A DNA stretch of 10,008 nt from Oscillospiraceae bacterium (GTDB lineage: Bacteria; Bacillota; Clostridia; Oscillospirales; Ruminococcaceae): contig JAFPXW010000272.1 in NCBI GenBank assembly GCA_017394565.1, positions 1-10,008 of the forward strand. The letters are read 5' to 3'. The translations under genes and the position numbers were made by a program. The notes beneath the pieces are model-generated. The model had not been told where the DNA came from and ran no database searches. It worked only from the letters and a program-made list of their open reading frames with translations. This document shows positions 1 through 7,551 of the stretch, piece after piece; positions within the stretch are counted from its first letter, which is position 1; each line of letters begins with the position of its first letter.

Positions 1-1
1 C

Positions 2-20
2 CCGCCGTCAAAGACGGCGG
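2..20. terminator. GC-rich 8-bp hairpin at the window edge
   Basis: CCGCCGTC (2-9) and GACGGCGG (13-20) pair perfectly around the loop AAA. A GC-rich stem of this size with a tiny loop is typical of intrinsic terminators. A U-run on the minus strand would lie beyond position 1, outside the window; none follows on the plus strand. It may end transcription of this operon as a backup, or belong to the neighbouring locus. Confidence 0.35.
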
Positions 21-22
21 AT

Positions 23-46
23 TGCAAATCGTTATTACGATTTGCA
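23..46. repeat. Perfect 9-bp palindrome of unknown role
   Basis: TGCAAATCG (23-31) and CGATTTGCA (38-46) form a perfect inverted repeat with a 6-base loop (TTATTA). It stands two bases right of another hairpin (2-20). No gene is seen between it and the operon terminator. On the plus strand TATAAT follows at 58-63, but no -35 box fits. It could be a regulatory operator, a transcript end or the remnant of an element end. Confidence 0.5.
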
Positions 47-118
47 TTAGCGCGTAGTATAATAATTAGAAAACAGGCAGCAGAACAGATACAGCTGCAT
101 ATTCCGGACAACGACATG

Positions 119-157
119 AAAAGTCTCCAGACTCTGATGCGCAATCAGAGTCTGGAG
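119..157 (-). terminator. Hairpin ending the operon
   Basis: A perfect 14-bp inverted repeat (CTCCAGACTCTGAT at 125-138 and its complement at 144-157) with a 5-base loop lies just 8 bases past the stop of the flippase gene. On the minus-strand transcript the stem is followed after two bases by four U residues (122-119). The stem is very strong but the U-run is short. It is most likely the intrinsic terminator of the operon or a 3'-end stabiliser. Confidence 0.7.
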
Positions 158-165
158 CACCGGAA

Positions 166-1647
166 TTATCTTTTGATGAGTCCCATAAATTGTTTCTTGA
201 AGAATGGGAAGCTGATCCCCACATTCACGATCGTCACAACACAGAAAATGATAAATGCATTGACAAAGAATGCCACATAAGAAGTGAACTCCAGTGTCAT
301 GCATTTCGTGATACCAAAATAGCAAAGCACTGTCGTCAGCGTAAACACCAGCGCCGGCTTGATCGCCTTTGTGACGTTTCTGTTTACGATGTTCTTCTTC
401 AGATACCAGATGTGGGCCAGCATACGGAAGATCATCGAAAGAAGCGTACCGACTGCGATACCGATGATGCCGAACTTGAATACCAGCGCCACAGACATCA
501 CAATATTCAGTGCAGCTTCGATATACGCATATTTAGAGATCTGCTTGAAGTGGCCTGCCGCATAGGAAGCCGAGACATAGGGATCACGGATACAATAGAC
601 CATCTCGGACAGCGCCAGGATGATGCCAAACGCTTTCTGATGGTAATCTGCATCGTGGATATTGGACGTATACAGCATCACAAACGGCGTCAGCAGGATC
701 ATACCGCAGGTGAACAGGATCGTGCTGATGAGATAGATCCAGTACTCGTACTGGTCGAAAACTCTGTTGAGCCGTTCATGGTTGTCCTCAGCCAGCACCT
801 TGCCGAAGGAAGGCGAGATGGCGGAGGAGATCGAAACGATCAGGTTTTTCAGTGCATTGACAACCATCAGATGAACTGAATAGACCGAAATATTGGCCAG
901 TGTCGAGAACACCGTCAGAATGACGATATCCGTATTCGTGTGGATAAAATAGGCGATATTGACACCAAATCCGTCCCAGCGCTGACTCAGTGCCTGCTGA
1001 TCCGGTTCTGCCTGCTGATCCAGGTGATAATGCTTTCTGACATACGTCGTAAAGAACAGCGGCTGGATCAGGAAGATCAACGCCGTTGCAAACTTCAGCA
1101 ACAGAATATCATGGAACAGCTTGGAGCAAACCCAGACAGACACCGTATTCAGTACGATGATCAAGGTCTGTGTCAGCGACACGAAGAATACCTTTCTGTC
1201 GGCGCTCAGCAGGAGCTTATAGGTGAGGGAGAAGAAATACTGCACAAACAGATTCATTCCCAGCACCAGGATCAAAGCGACGCTGTATTCATAGCTGTAT
1301 CCTGTTCCCACGACCAGCGGATAGACCAGTCCCAGCGCCAGTGCATAGACAACATAAATAATGCCCACTTTCCGGAAGAAAGAGGCCGTCGCCTTCACGA
1401 TGGCACTGACCTTCTGGTGGTCGCCCTCATTGAGCGGTTTATAGAGGGCCGCCATAATGACGCCGCTGAGTCCACCCTCCAGCAGCTTGATATAATTCAG
1501 GAACTGGTTGATGGATGATACCAGACCATTCACAGAGGAACCGAAGTCATTCAGAATGATCTTGGGAATGATAAAGCCACTCAGGATCGTGACAGCCTGC
1601 AGCAACAAGGAACAGATCACATTGCGTAATACAACTTTCTTTTCCAT
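166..1647 (-). CDS. wzx: Wzx-type oligosaccharide flippase
   Basis: A membrane protein of 493 residues with 12-14 hydrophobic segments, in the range of the polysaccharide transporter branch of the MOP superfamily. It would flip lipid-linked repeat units from the cytoplasmic to the outer face, handing them to the EpsG-type polymerase. The N-terminal region (LQAVTILSGFIIPKIIL and GSSVNGLVSSINQFLNYIKLLEGGLSG) is characteristic of Gram-positive Wzx proteins. The two halves are separated near residue 215-225 by a charged loop. It starts at ATG 1647, nine bases after the previous stop; GGAGG lies about 12 bases upstream inside the end of that gene. It is the last gene, followed directly by a strong hairpin. 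Substrate specificity is not predictable. Confidence 0.92.
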   Translation of the reverse strand: MEKKVVLRNVICSLLLQAVTILSGFIIPKIILNDFGSSVNGLVSSINQFLNYIKLLEGGLSGVIMAALYKPLNEGDHQKVSAIVKATASFFRKVGIIYVVYALALGLVYPLVVGTGYSYEYSVALILVLGMNLFVQYFFSLTYKLLLSADRKVFFVSLTQTLIIVLNTVSVWVCSKLFHDILLLKFATALIFLIQPLFFTTYVRKHYHLDQQAEPDQQALSQRWDGFGVNIAYFIHTNTDIVILTVFSTLANISVYSVHLMVVNALKNLIVSISSAISPSFGKVLAEDNHERLNRVFDQYEYWIYLISTILFTCGMILLTPFVMLYTSNIHDADYHQKAFGIILALSEMVYCIRDPYVSASYAAGHFKQISKYAYIEAALNIVMSVALVFKFGIIGIAVGTLLSMIFRMLAHIWYLKKNIVNRNVTKAIKPALVFTLTTVLCYFGITKCMTLEFTSYVAFFVNAFIIFCVVTIVNVGISFPFFKKQFMGLIKR

Positions 1648-1656
1648 GATCTGCGC

Positions 1657-2454
1657 TTACCTCCGATATGCGGAAAAGCTGTGGTGTGTTACCCGCTGCT
1701 CCACCGGCGGCATGGTCATATAGTCACCGTACATCAGTGTCAGGTATTCATCGTATCTGCTGGGAGCCGGGAACTGCCTGCCTTCAAACTCCAGGTAAAC
1801 CTTTTCCTTGAAATACGCTGCCTTGGCGTCATTATAGTAGCTCCGGACGCCTACGATATCGCTCATATAATCGGTCGGCTCCGTCAGGGCGCTCAGCATA
1901 TTATCTACCTTCTCCTGGATGGCTCTCCAGCCCTTCTTTTTGTAGAGTGCCCGGAGCATCTTGTTGTAGGTGCCGAGGCTCTTGGCTTTTTCCTCCGGAA
2001 CCAGCACTGCATAGTGCGCTGCACGCAGAATACGGACGCGTGTCTGCATGATCCTGCGTCTGAGTTTCTGGTTCGGGAAATTCTCCAGCGGGAAAATATC
2101 GACAAAGACGCCCATATCCCGGATCGGAACGCCGAGATCCTCGATCAGCTCTGTCTGGGTATCCACGACCTTGGCATGAAAATAGTAGTAGTCCTCGTGG
2201 TCGTACATGGACAGTGCCTTGTATCTTCCGTCGCCCTGGTTCAAAAGCGTCATCAGTTTCTTGAAATCGCGGCGGTTGACTGTCAGGTCGATATCATCGT
2301 CCCACGGGATATAGCCCTTATGTCTGACCGCACCCAGCAGCGTACCGCCGTCCAGATAATAGTCGATATTGTTTTCTCTGCATACCTGATCAATGTACTC
2401 GAGAATCTGAAGTTCAATCTCCTTCAAATCTTCCAAATTCAATTCTGTTCTCAC
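1657..2454 (-). CDS. licD: LicD family phosphotransferase (second copy)
   Basis: A second LicD-type protein, of 265 residues, with the same architecture as the first copy: GGTLLGAVRH, IPWDDDID near the N-terminus and a C-terminal YGDYMTMPPVEQR element. It probably transfers a phospho-group from a CDP-linked donor to the growing glycan. The two copies differ outside the core, so they may modify different positions or act on different acceptors. I chose GTG at 2454 as start because GGAGG (2464-2460) lies 5 bases upstream. An ATG at 2466 is in frame but has no clear ribosome site and overlaps the polymerase gene by 11 bases. With the GTG start, the gene follows the polymerase stop by one base, which suggests translational coupling. 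Confidence 0.87.
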   Translation of the reverse strand: MRTELNLEDLKEIELQILEYIDQVCRENNIDYYLDGGTLLGAVRHKGYIPWDDDIDLTVNRRDFKKLMTLLNQGDGRYKALSMYDHEDYYYFHAKVVDTQTELIEDLGVPIRDMGVFVDIFPLENFPNQKLRRRIMQTRVRILRAAHYAVLVPEEKAKSLGTYNKMLRALYKKKGWRAIQEKVDNMLSALTEPTDYMSDIVGVRSYYNDAKAAYFKEKVYLEFEGRQFPAPSRYDEYLTLMYGDYMTMPPVEQRVTHHSFSAYRR

Positions 2455-2455
2455 G

Positions 2456-3619
2456 TTAACCTCCATACGGTACCAATTCCGCGAAATTGCTTAAAAATAC
2501 TTTATAATAGAACAACAGCAGATAGAATGCGCACATTCCGATCGAAATGGCTGTTGATGTGATCTTGATCGTAGACACACGGATCGACGACCGCGTACAA
2601 TATCCAATGATGATCATGTCCAGATACTTGAAATAAAAACCGATACGGTTGACCTGCGAATCGGTAATGACACCGATTGATGAGATCATAATGCCGATCA
2701 TCAGAAACGCAAACAGCTGATGCATCTTGGTGTAATTCCGGTACTTCGGATAATACATGAGTGCCACGGCAATGATCGGGAGCAGCTTGATATAATATCC
2801 GAAGAAGCTGCCGTCCGACGCCACATCGCTGTTAAAATACGATGCATAGTAATAGCTGCCGGTCAGAAGCAGGATCAGCTTGAACAGCAGATCGCGCTTC
2901 AAAAGGAAGATCGACACACACACAAATGCACTGATCAGAATGATCGGCGTGCGCTTTTGTGTGAACAGCAGCTTGCCAAAAATGATCACCAGACAAAACA
3001 GCGCACTGGTATGGAACTGTGACGCGATCAGGATCATTCCGACCGCGATACATTGCTTGCCAAACTTTGCTTTTGTTGGTTTTTTTCGGATGTCCAGCAA
3101 GCTGAACGGGTAAGGCAGCGCTGATTTTGTTTCTCCGTCAAAAAACAGACAGATGGCATAGATGCAGATCGACATTGCCATTGCCTGTCTGACGATATTC
3201 ATCGAAACAAGATAAAAATCGCTCAGAAAAATCACAGACGCGACATAGACATTGATCTCGCGCCGTTCATGCAGGATGGCAAGGATCATAAACAAGGTCG
3301 TGAAGAAGCCCATCACAAAGAACAGTACCTGATACGGAAAATGGTAACTTCGCAGGAAATCCATGAGGGCCCGATAGCCGGGCTCAAAATCCACCCACCG
3401 CAGGATGCTGTTTTCTCCGTATTCATAAGCCCGTCGGTACATCGGGGAATCCGTTCCGGCGTTTCCTCTGAACGCCGAGATCAAACCTAATACTGCTGCT
3501 GTACCGACCGCTGACAACAGCTGGACGACACGTTTTTTGATCTTGGAATCGAGAAAGATCAGGAAGGCGCCGCCCAGTATGATCGCCAGATAGAACAGCA
3601 ATGTTGTTAGCTCATTCAT
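2456..3619 (-). CDS. wzy: EpsG-type (Wzy) polysaccharide polymerase
   Basis: An integral membrane protein of 387 residues with about ten hydrophobic segments. It matches the EpsG family of polymerases, which join lipid-linked repeat units on the outer face of the membrane. The family signature is visible as FRGNAGTDSPMYRRAY (residues 50-65) followed by FEPGY (78-82), close to the usual R-x-G-T-D-x-x-x-Y and EPGF pattern. VSMNIVRQAMAMSI (about 137-150) is another conserved part, and SQFHTSALF (about 200) is likely catalytic or structural. The ATG at 3619 has only a weak ribosome site (AAGTGAG) overlapping the end of the GT2 gene, suggesting coupled translation. The stop lies one base before the preferred start of the next gene. 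Individual linkage specificity cannot be read from sequence. Confidence 0.88.
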   Translation of the reverse strand: MNELTTLLFYLAIILGGAFLIFLDSKIKKRVVQLLSAVGTAAVLGLISAFRGNAGTDSPMYRRAYEYGENSILRWVDFEPGYRALMDFLRSYHFPYQVLFFVMGFFTTLFMILAILHERREINVYVASVIFLSDFYLVSMNIVRQAMAMSICIYAICLFFDGETKSALPYPFSLLDIRKKPTKAKFGKQCIAVGMILIASQFHTSALFCLVIIFGKLLFTQKRTPIILISAFVCVSIFLLKRDLLFKLILLLTGSYYYASYFNSDVASDGSFFGYYIKLLPIIAVALMYYPKYRNYTKMHQLFAFLMIGIMISSIGVITDSQVNRIGFYFKYLDMIIIGYCTRSSIRVSTIKITSTAISIGMCAFYLLLFYYKVFLSNFAELVPYGG

Positions 3620-3628
3620 AGATTCTAC

Positions 3629-4669
3629 TCACTTATGGCTTTTTTTCATCAAGCTCAGAAATCTGGTCATCACATTTCGGTTGAACCAGTTATAATGCTT
3701 CATGATCCGGATGATCGTTGTATTGAGTCTGCCATAGCCTGACCAGTCTGTCTGGGCAGCCGCCTCCAGAAACAGCGAATGCTCGATATACTGGCTGATA
3801 TTGCGGATCCCGGTCTGGATGCCGTCCGGATTGATCAGCTCGTTTTTGAAGTACTGTACGGATGCGGCAACGCAGTCGGCATACACCTGGCGTTTCAGCT
3901 CCGGATGCTGCTTATCATCACAGACCTGAAGCAGGGACTGGTGTACGTGCAGCAGACTGGTATACATGGTCTTATTATATTTATGGAGCATCGACTCCGG
4001 GTTGATGCGATAATAATACTGGCACTGTTTCGTGTCGATCAGATACATGGAATCCGCATCCAGCATAGCCGGAAAACAGATATTCAGATCCTCCGCATAG
4101 GAGGTCTTGCTGTCGATATACTTGAGATTATCGACCACCAGCGGCTTGCGGAACAGCTTTGCCCATCGTGTGATCGGCACACCGCGCTTTTCAAAGCCGC
4201 CCATATTCAGGAAGATCGGATAGATCTCCTTCTCGATCTTCTCTTTATCGTAAAAGCCGGACGGAATGGCAAATCTGCCCTTCTGCTACTTGTCTCCCAT
4301 CGCCTTGGTATAATGGGTGATGACGATATCTGCATGATGTTCCGTCACTGCCTGCATCATCTCTTTGACAAAATCCAGCGAGAGCCAGTCATCCGAGTCC
4401 ACAAAGAGAACATACTGCGCCTCCGGCGAGGTATGCTTCAGGCCCTCTGTCCACGCGGACGTGAGGCCGCCGTTGGGCTTGTGGATCGTATGGATGCGGG
4501 GATCGTTTTTCTGGTATTCATCGCAGATCGCGCCGCAGTTGTCCCTGGAGCCATCATCCACGAGGATGATCTCGATCTCCGGATACGTCTGTCCGATCAG
4601 CGAATCCAGACATTGCCGGAGGTATTTCTCTACATTATAAACCGGAACTACAATCGAAACTAATTCCAT
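3629..4669 (-). pseudogene. GT2 glycosyltransferase interrupted by an in-frame amber codon
   Basis: A GT-A fold family 2 glycosyltransferase that would be about 346 residues long if read through. The N-terminal half (to about residue 127) is complete, with SIVVPVYN, the VDDGS nucleotide-binding motif and the DSDDW metal-binding motif. A TAG at 4288-4286 then ends the frame. The same frame stays open and protein-like from 4285 to 3629 (GGFEKRGVPITRWAKLF and onwards), which is the acceptor-side half of such enzymes. A single base change (for example CAG or AAG to TAG) explains it. The downstream ATG at 4204 has no ribosome site, so restart is unlikely. GGGGAG supports the second of two ATGs, at 4669. 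Activity needs readthrough, suppression or reversion. Confidence 0.85.
4286..4288 (-). other. In-frame amber (TAG) codon within the GT2 gene
   Basis: The codons around it read GAC AAG TAG CAG AAG on the minus strand. All other genes in the window end in TAA; the GT2 itself ends in TGA. TAG occurs at no natural gene end here. It is therefore either a nonsense mutation, a sequencing error or, less likely, a recoded codon. Confidence 0.9.
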
Positions 4670-4683
4670 CATTCTCCCCTATC

Positions 4684-5217
4684 TTACAGTGTTTTGATCC
4701 GTTTTGCCGGAACACCGCCATAAACCGTGTGCGCCTCCACGTCCTTCGTCACCACAGCACCTGCCGCGATGATCGCGCCGTCACCGATATGTACGCCTTT
4801 CAGGATCGTGACATTCGCACCGCACCAGACATTTTTCCCGATCACGACCGGTGCTGACACCAGATCGCCCGTGATCCGGTGATCCTTCACCTGATGATCG
4901 TGATCCACAATGACCAGATTATTGGCAAAATAGCAATGATCACCGATCTCGATCCTCTCTGCTGCCGTGATCGAGCAATTATGGTTAAAGAAGCAGCGTT
5001 TGCCGATGGTGATGCTCGCACCCTCCGTACATTTCAGATACAGCGGACCGTCCGTCATCAGGAACTCCTGAATGTGCAGCGTTGCGCCGCGGAACAGCAC
5101 GACTCTGAGTTTTTCGCGGATGGAATTCAATACCGGGATCTGTACGCGGCCGGGATACCGGATATGGCAGCCGAGATACCACAGCAGCGAACGGATCAGC
5201 AGAACTATTTTTTCCAA
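4684..5217 (-). CDS. Left-handed beta-helix (hexapeptide) acyltransferase
   Basis: A 177-residue protein of the hexapeptide-repeat acetyltransferase family, which moves an acetyl group from acetyl-CoA to a sugar or similar hydroxyl. Its N-terminal part holds a short hydrophobic segment (residues 4-16). From about residue 65 the six-residue repeats form the beta-helix (ITIGKRCFFNHNCSI, IEIGDHCYF, PVVIGKNVWCGANVTI, VHIGDGAIIAAGAVV). The chain ends in VYGGVPAKRIKTL, the standard C-terminal loop of the family. The catalytic His is probably in VDHDHQ. The start is TTG at 5217, with AAGGG 9 bases upstream overlapping the stop of the preceding gene; ATG in that spot is out of frame. In this operon it most likely O-acetylates the repeat unit or a sugar precursor. 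Confidence 0.87.
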   Translation of the reverse strand: MEKIVLLIRSLLWYLGCHIRYPGRVQIPVLNSIREKLRVVLFRGATLHIQEFLMTDGPLYLKCTEGASITIGKRCFFNHNCSITAAERIEIGDHCYFANNLVIVDHDHQVKDHRITGDLVSAPVVIGKNVWCGANVTILKGVHIGDGAIIAAGAVVTKDVEAHTVYGGVPAKRIKTL

Positions 5218-5229
5218 ATCATCTCACCC

Positions 5230-6318
5230 TTAGTCCGTATAGATTTTTTTCAGGATCTGTGCATTTCGTGTGACGTCATAGCCCTTTTCGATCAGCATCG
5301 TCTGCCAGTCGCTGCATTTTTTGGGGCGCTCCTCCGCCAGTTTCTGCGGTTCTGCCATCAGCAGTTCCTGCACCCATGCATCCTCCTGCAGCGGCAGAAA
5401 GCGCAGGCTGTCGGTCAGGTCTGCTTCCTGCGTGACATGATCCGAAACCAGGCACTGCAGTCCTGCTGCCTGTGCCTCGATCAGAACGACCGGCAGTCCC
5501 TCATGCAGAGAGGGCAGCACCATCACATCCATCGCCTGGAGATAATCCGCAACCCTTGTGGTTTTTCCGACAAAAAGGACAGATTCTTCAATATGGAGGG
5601 ATCTGACCTTTTCCTGGATCATCTTCATCAATGCGCCGTCGCTGATCAGAACCAGAAGATAATCCGGGTTCTGCTGGAGTAGCTTGGCATAAAAGTCGAT
5701 CAGAAAGACATGATTCTTCTGATCAATAAAATTGCCGATATGCCCGATCACGCAGCGGTCTCCCACATGGAGTCTGGCGCGGGCATCTTCTCTTTTCTGC
5801 GGATCGTAGGTGTTTTTTTTCAGATCAATGCCATTGCGCAGCACAGTAAAAGGCCGCTTGCCAAAAAGCCATTTTCCAGCCTCCTGACCGCACGCCAGAC
5901 CGTCCGTATACGTCATCCGGAAGATCGGCGTGAGCAGCTTATGCAGCTTCACATGATCACACGTTGTGTTATGCGAATGTACGATGATCTTTCTGACGCC
6001 CATCTGCTTGCACGGAAGGGTATCCAGCAGCATCATTGCGCTGTTTCCGTGAACATGGACGACATCGTACCGCTCTTTTTTCAGCAGTGCTCTGAGCTGT
6101 TTCTGATAATCCAGCGGTTTGTTCTTCGGAGGAAGTTTAAAAACACGCGCTCCGCTCTCTGCCAGCTCCTTCTTATACTCATCTGATATCTCATTGTGGA
6201 CCACAAAATCGATCTGCATTCCTTCGCGGTCCATATTGCGATAATAATTCATGATGACAGATGTAATACCATTCAGTCTGAACCGAACCGTATTAATGAT
6301 CAGAACCTTCGTAACGAT
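5230..6318 (-). CDS. GT4 family glycosyltransferase (non-standard start)
   Basis: A retaining GT-B glycosyltransferase that would add a sugar from a nucleotide donor to the lipid-linked repeat in the cytoplasm. The C-terminal half shows GHIGNFIDQKNH, the strand LVLISDG and the E-x7-E donor motif in HEGLPVVLIE, all typical of GT4. The first in-frame ATG (6252) gives 340 residues but removes the first strand and glycine loop. The frame continues upstream as KVLIINTVRFRLNGITSVI, which is the expected GT4 N-terminus, and GGAGGG (6330-6325) sits 6 bases before an ATC codon at 6318. No ATG, GTG or TTG exists in frame there. I therefore place the start at 6318 (about 362 residues). Either a rare AUC start is used or the start codon has been lost. 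The acceptor and sugar are unknown. Confidence 0.78.
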   Translation of the reverse strand: MVTKVLIINTVRFRLNGITSVIMNYYRNMDREGMQIDFVVHNEISDEYKKELAESGARVFKLPPKNKPLDYQKQLRALLKKERYDVVHVHGNSAMMLLDTLPCKQMGVRKIIVHSHNTTCDHVKLHKLLTPIFRMTYTDGLACGQEAGKWLFGKRPFTVLRNGIDLKKNTYDPQKREDARARLHVGDRCVIGHIGNFIDQKNHVFLIDFYAKLLQQNPDYLLVLISDGALMKMIQEKVRSLHIEESVLFVGKTTRVADYLQAMDVMVLPSLHEGLPVVLIEAQAAGLQCLVSDHVTQEADLTDSLRFLPLQEDAWVQELLMAEPQKLAEERPKKCSDWQTMLIEKGYDVTRNAQILKKIYTD

Positions 6319-6371
6319 AGATATCCCTCCTGTCCGCCCTGCATCTGCGCGGATGATACGCAGCAGATCAA

Positions 6372-7532
6372 TTACTTGACCAGTGCGCTTCTCAGCTGTG
6401 TACTGCTCGTTCCCTGCGTATAGGGGAAGTAAACGATCTCAACGCCCTTGTCCTTGAAGTATTCCTCGTAGCGCAGGAAGCGCTCGGTTCCCTTGTAATC
6501 GCTGCCGACGAACAGGCGGTTGTAGTGATACAGTGCCCAGGCATCGCTGTCCTCGGTGCAGGAATCTACGACCTTGTCCACATATCTGCACGCCGCAACG
6601 ATCTGCTTTCTCTCCTCGAGGGAGATGAAGGTCTCCTTGTTCTTGTGCTTGGCATTGGGATGTACACCGACGATCAGGTAGTCGCACTGTGCCTTGGCAC
6701 GCTTGAGGAGATTGAGGTGGCCGACATGGAACAGGTCAAAGGTACCGGACAGATAGCCGATGCGAACCTTCTCCTCCTGCACGCAGCGGCCGGATTCCTG
6801 CTTGTACTGATAGCTCTGCATCCCAAATGCGTGCGCATCGTTCTGGTAGCGCTCGATCACGCCGCGGAACACCTCGTCATACTGCGGGATCCAGAGGGTA
6901 TCTCTCTGCATCATGTGCTGACAGATCTCGCCGGCGATGCCGGTCAGCTGCTCGAGTGCGGTCGTACCGCCGTTGAAGCCAGTGCCCTTGATGGAGCCCG
7001 GGGATACATTCAGGATGCGGTTGGGGGAACCCTTGACCTCCAGCTCGATGTTCACGCTCTCCGTGAAGCGGCAGACAGCCGCCTTGGATGCGGCATAGGC
7101 TGCGAACATCGGGGAGCTGACCAGACCTGCGATCGAGCCCATCACGCCGCAGAAGAAGTCCTCCCTGCCGCTGATGCGCTGGTAGAAGATGCGGATGATC
7201 TGCATGAGTGCATTGGCGTTGATGTCCATGATATTGCGGATCTCCGCATGGTGGAGATACTCGAGGTCTGCGACTCTGCCCAGACCTGCTGTGATGATCA
7301 GGCAGTTGACCTTCTCGTCGGCTGCCAGCTCCTGAAACAGGGCATCATCAAAGAAACGCAGATCGCAGAAACGATAGGAGAAGCCCTCCGGATCCAGAGC
7401 GCCCTCCTGCGGTTCTGTGCGGTCTACGATGCATACTTCATAATTCTGTGCGATGAGGTGCTTGGCGAGTGCCAGACCGACACCGCTGCTGCCGCCTACG
7501 ACAACGGCCTTGTGATTCATTTCATGATTCAT
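6372..7532 (-). CDS. Fused short-chain dehydrogenase and TagD-like cytidylyltransferase
   Basis: Two enzymes are joined in one chain of 386 residues. The first part (about residues 8-225) is a short-chain dehydrogenase: a glycine-rich GGSSGVG loop, an ITAG motif in place of NNAG, a serine in GSIAG and the catalytic YAASK (Tyr and Lys four residues apart). An aspartate at the end of the second strand suggests NAD(H). The second part (about 255-386) is a glycerol-3-phosphate cytidylyltransferase-like domain with GTFDLFHVGH, including the HxGH site, then VGSDYKGTERF and a C-terminal TQGTSST that matches the RTEGISTT signature of TagD. The likely job is to reduce a sugar phosphate and activate the alditol phosphate as CDP-alditol. 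An in-frame ATG six codons upstream (7550) lacks a ribosome site; GGAGGG lies 10 bases before the chosen ATG. The substrate is not determined. Confidence 0.85.
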   Translation of the reverse strand: MNHEMNHKAVVVGGSSGVGLALAKHLIAQNYEVCIVDRTEPQEGALDPEGFSYRFCDLRFFDDALFQELAADEKVNCLIITAGLGRVADLEYLHHAEIRNIMDINANALMQIIRIFYQRISGREDFFCGVMGSIAGLVSSPMFAAYAASKAAVCRFTESVNIELEVKGSPNRILNVSPGSIKGTGFNGGTTALEQLTGIAGEICQHMMQRDTLWIPQYDEVFRGVIERYQNDAHAFGMQSYQYKQESGRCVQEEKVRIGYLSGTFDLFHVGHLNLLKRAKAQCDYLIVGVHPNAKHKNKETFISLEERKQIVAACRYVDKVVDSCTEDSDAWALYHYNRLFVGSDYKGTERFLRYEEYFKDKGVEIVYFPYTQGTSSTQLRSALVK

Positions 7533-7551
7533 GTTAATTCCACCCTCCATT

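Noticed and set aside
47..325. Minus-strand frame of 92 codons overlapping the end of the flippase gene and the terminator
   Set aside because: It overlaps the flippase gene in another frame and reads through the terminator hairpin. The cysteine/histidine-rich translation looks random.
1681..2562. Plus-strand frame of 293 codons opposite the second licD
   Set aside because: Antisense shadow of a gene with unmistakable LicD motifs.
3779..4663. Plus-strand frame of 294 codons opposite the GT2 gene
   Set aside because: Antisense shadow of the glycosyltransferase frame. No family motif is visible. It crosses the amber codon but does not explain it.
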